The position numbers and the translations under genes are program-made. This document shows, in pieces, positions 41,612-42,357 of a stretch of DNA of 42,357 nucleotides (its first letter is position 1; each line of letters starts with the position of its first letter). Source of the stretch: Pseudoalteromonas sp. A601 (GTDB lineage Bacteria; Pseudomonadota; Gammaproteobacteria; Enterobacterales; Alteromonadaceae); NCBI RefSeq assembly GCF_002165575.1, contig NZ_MXQF01000039.1:1-42357 (forward strand), written 5' to 3'. Under the pieces are notes generated by a model, which saw only the letters and a list, made by a program, of their open reading frames with translations, was not told the DNA's origin and did no database searches.

Positions 41612-41995
41612 CCAATCTGACTTCATCCATAATCAGGCATCCATACCTACGCCGAAGCGACCTTTTTTATCTTTCCCCTGAACGGGTATACATCCCAAAT
41701 ACACCCTCACATCGCATCTATGCGATATCCTACACGTCCTAGTGTTATCCTCTAGCCATCTTTGACTGTCCTGCGCCTCCAGGCACTCCTATTACTTCCT
41801 GTAATATAATCCCTTGGTTATTCCTTTTCATTAGCTCCGCTAATGCTCTGCATCCTGGCAGTTTCCTATACCTTCCTTGTCATCCATGAAATCTTATCCA
41901 TTTGGCATCTTGCCTAGCTTCTTGCTAATTTGCCATATTCCACTTCCTTGGCAGCAGCTCAATCATTGAGTCTGTATCGTCTTGATGAAATAAAG
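41591..41995 (-). ncRNA. csrB: CsrB/RsmZ-like RNA that sequesters CsrA
   Basis: Between 41626 and 41947 the minus strand has 21 GGA trinucleotides and the plus strand none. Many sit in small hairpin loops, as CsrA requires: ATTAGC-GGA-GCTAAT (41830-41844), ATTAC-AGGAA-GTAAT (41791-41805), ACAC-TAGGAC-GTGT (41732-41745), CTGC-CAGGAT-GCAG (41848-41861), GCC-TGGA-GGC (41775-41784). The 5' end likely has CTCAAT-G-ATTGAG (41958-41970). It ends at the terminator 41591-41611, giving about 400 nt (E. coli CsrB 369 nt). There is no reading frame of note. By titrating CsrA it would switch carbon storage, motility and biofilm programmes. The start near 41995 follows a weak -10 (TATTAA, 42002-42007). Confidence 0.85.
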
Positions 41996-42134
41996 TTTAC
42001 GTTAATACTGACTTAGAGATAGTGATAAATAGTAATTATTTTCATGTAATATTTTTGCAAAAAAAGAAAAGAATCATAAAACCAACAACTTACAGATTTA
42101 ATATCAATATATAATTGAATTATAAGTGATAATG

Positions 42135-42150
42135 CGTACAGCAATGTACG
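42135..42150. promoter_or_regulatory. Inverted repeat upstream of the csrB-like RNA, possible response-regulator site
   Basis: CGTACA (42135-42140) and TGTACG (42145-42150) are a perfect inverted repeat with four bases between. It is about 140-155 bp upstream of the proposed RNA start, where UvrY/GacA/VarA boxes lie in relatives. It does not match the TGTAAG-N6-CTTACA consensus; a half-site TGTAAG is at 42089-42094 (minus strand). Confidence 0.35.
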
Positions 42151-42188
42151 ATATATCGCACACTGTAATTTCCAATATACCGTTTAAG

Positions 42189-42357
42189 CTATAACTCCAA
42201 TGTATTCAATGAAAACATAGCGGCTTTTGTAAATTCAGCAGAGGTACCATCTTTCTTAAGATATAAAAAGTTTGCTATGTAGAATGTCTGATCAGAGACG
42301 AAGATAGCCCTTTGCATAAAGGCGCAGGTCATACCAAACACATTTAATTGATGATCT
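42189..42357 (-). CDS. C-terminal part of an unrecognised protein (cut by the window)
   Basis: On the minus strand an open frame enters from the right edge and stops with TAG at 42189-42191, giving at least 55 residues. The tail contains VFGMTCAFMQRAIFVSDQ and ends AAMFSLNTLEL. I do not recognise the family. It is encoded on the same strand as the csrB-like RNA, about 195 bp upstream of its start. Confidence 0.5.
   Translation of the reverse strand, partial: DHQLNVFGMTCAFMQRAIFVSDQTFYIANFLYLKKDGTSAEFTKAAMFSLNTLEL

Noticed and set aside
41626..41970. Series of short hairpins that might be a CRISPR array or repeat cluster
   Set aside because: There is no constant repeat or spacer length and the stems differ in sequence. 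The common element is GGA in the loops, which fits a CsrB-type RNA.

Overview
The window looks like a chromosomal stretch of a marine gammaproteobacterium of the Alteromonadales, most probably Pseudoalteromonas. The grounds are the AT-rich composition, two large TonB-dependent receptors, the SapC / DUF6445 / tryptophan-halogenase set, and gene orders such as polB<>dinG, priC..ybaM, bepA-arsC-wrbA-DUF2069, metE<>metR and DUF3549-DUF3301. The genus is inferred from protein character and gene order, not from a search.

Layout. 1-458: debris, with the end of an unrecognised gene and the tail of an IS3-type transposase. 459-4963 (minus): Sel1-repeat protein, SAM methyltransferase and TonB receptor 1. 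5222-11603: DNA polymerase II, divergent from an operon dinG-yfcA-priC, then ComFB-like and ybaM; a LexA-like box lies in the polB/dinG gap. 11620-12654: isoaspartyl peptidase. 12781-25172: a sugar-uptake and catabolism region with SapC, DUF6445 protein, flavin halogenase, TonB receptor 2, pgl, zwf, pgi and a LacI-family regulator. 25232-28895 (minus): a sulfur-handling group made of a TusA-like protein, a PerM-type permease and a three-domain fusion of cysteine desulfurase, ETHE1-like persulfide dioxygenase and rhodanese. 29033-32564 (plus): unknown protein, bepA, arsC, wrbA, DUF2069. 32623-35782: ankyrin membrane protein, an orphan MlaC, a PagL-like lipid A deacylase and DUF2897. 35834-39275: frameshifted metE divergent from metR. 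39329-41523: elyC, DUF3549, DUF3301. The right end carries a CsrB-type RNA and the tail of an unknown gene.

How the parts work together. A 14-bp palindrome (TGACARCGYTGTCA) occurs before pgi, before TonB receptor 2, and at a near-consensus promoter in the 866-bp gap between pgl and the receptor. This defines a likely operator set for the LacI-family protein encoded divergently from pgi, tying sugar uptake at the outer membrane to the upper pentose-phosphate / Entner-Doudoroff entry steps. A fourth, one-mismatch copy sits between metE and metR.

Most interesting items: (1) a CsrB/RsmZ-like CsrA-sponge RNA on the minus strand at about 41591-41995, with 21 GGA trinucleotides (none on the other strand), many in hairpin loops, ending in a terminator; (2) a possible operator-controlled small RNA at 19164-19309; (3) the cysteine desulfurase / persulfide dioxygenase / rhodanese fusion; (4) a one-base frameshift in metE; (5) the LexA-type box that argues for a TTG start of polB.
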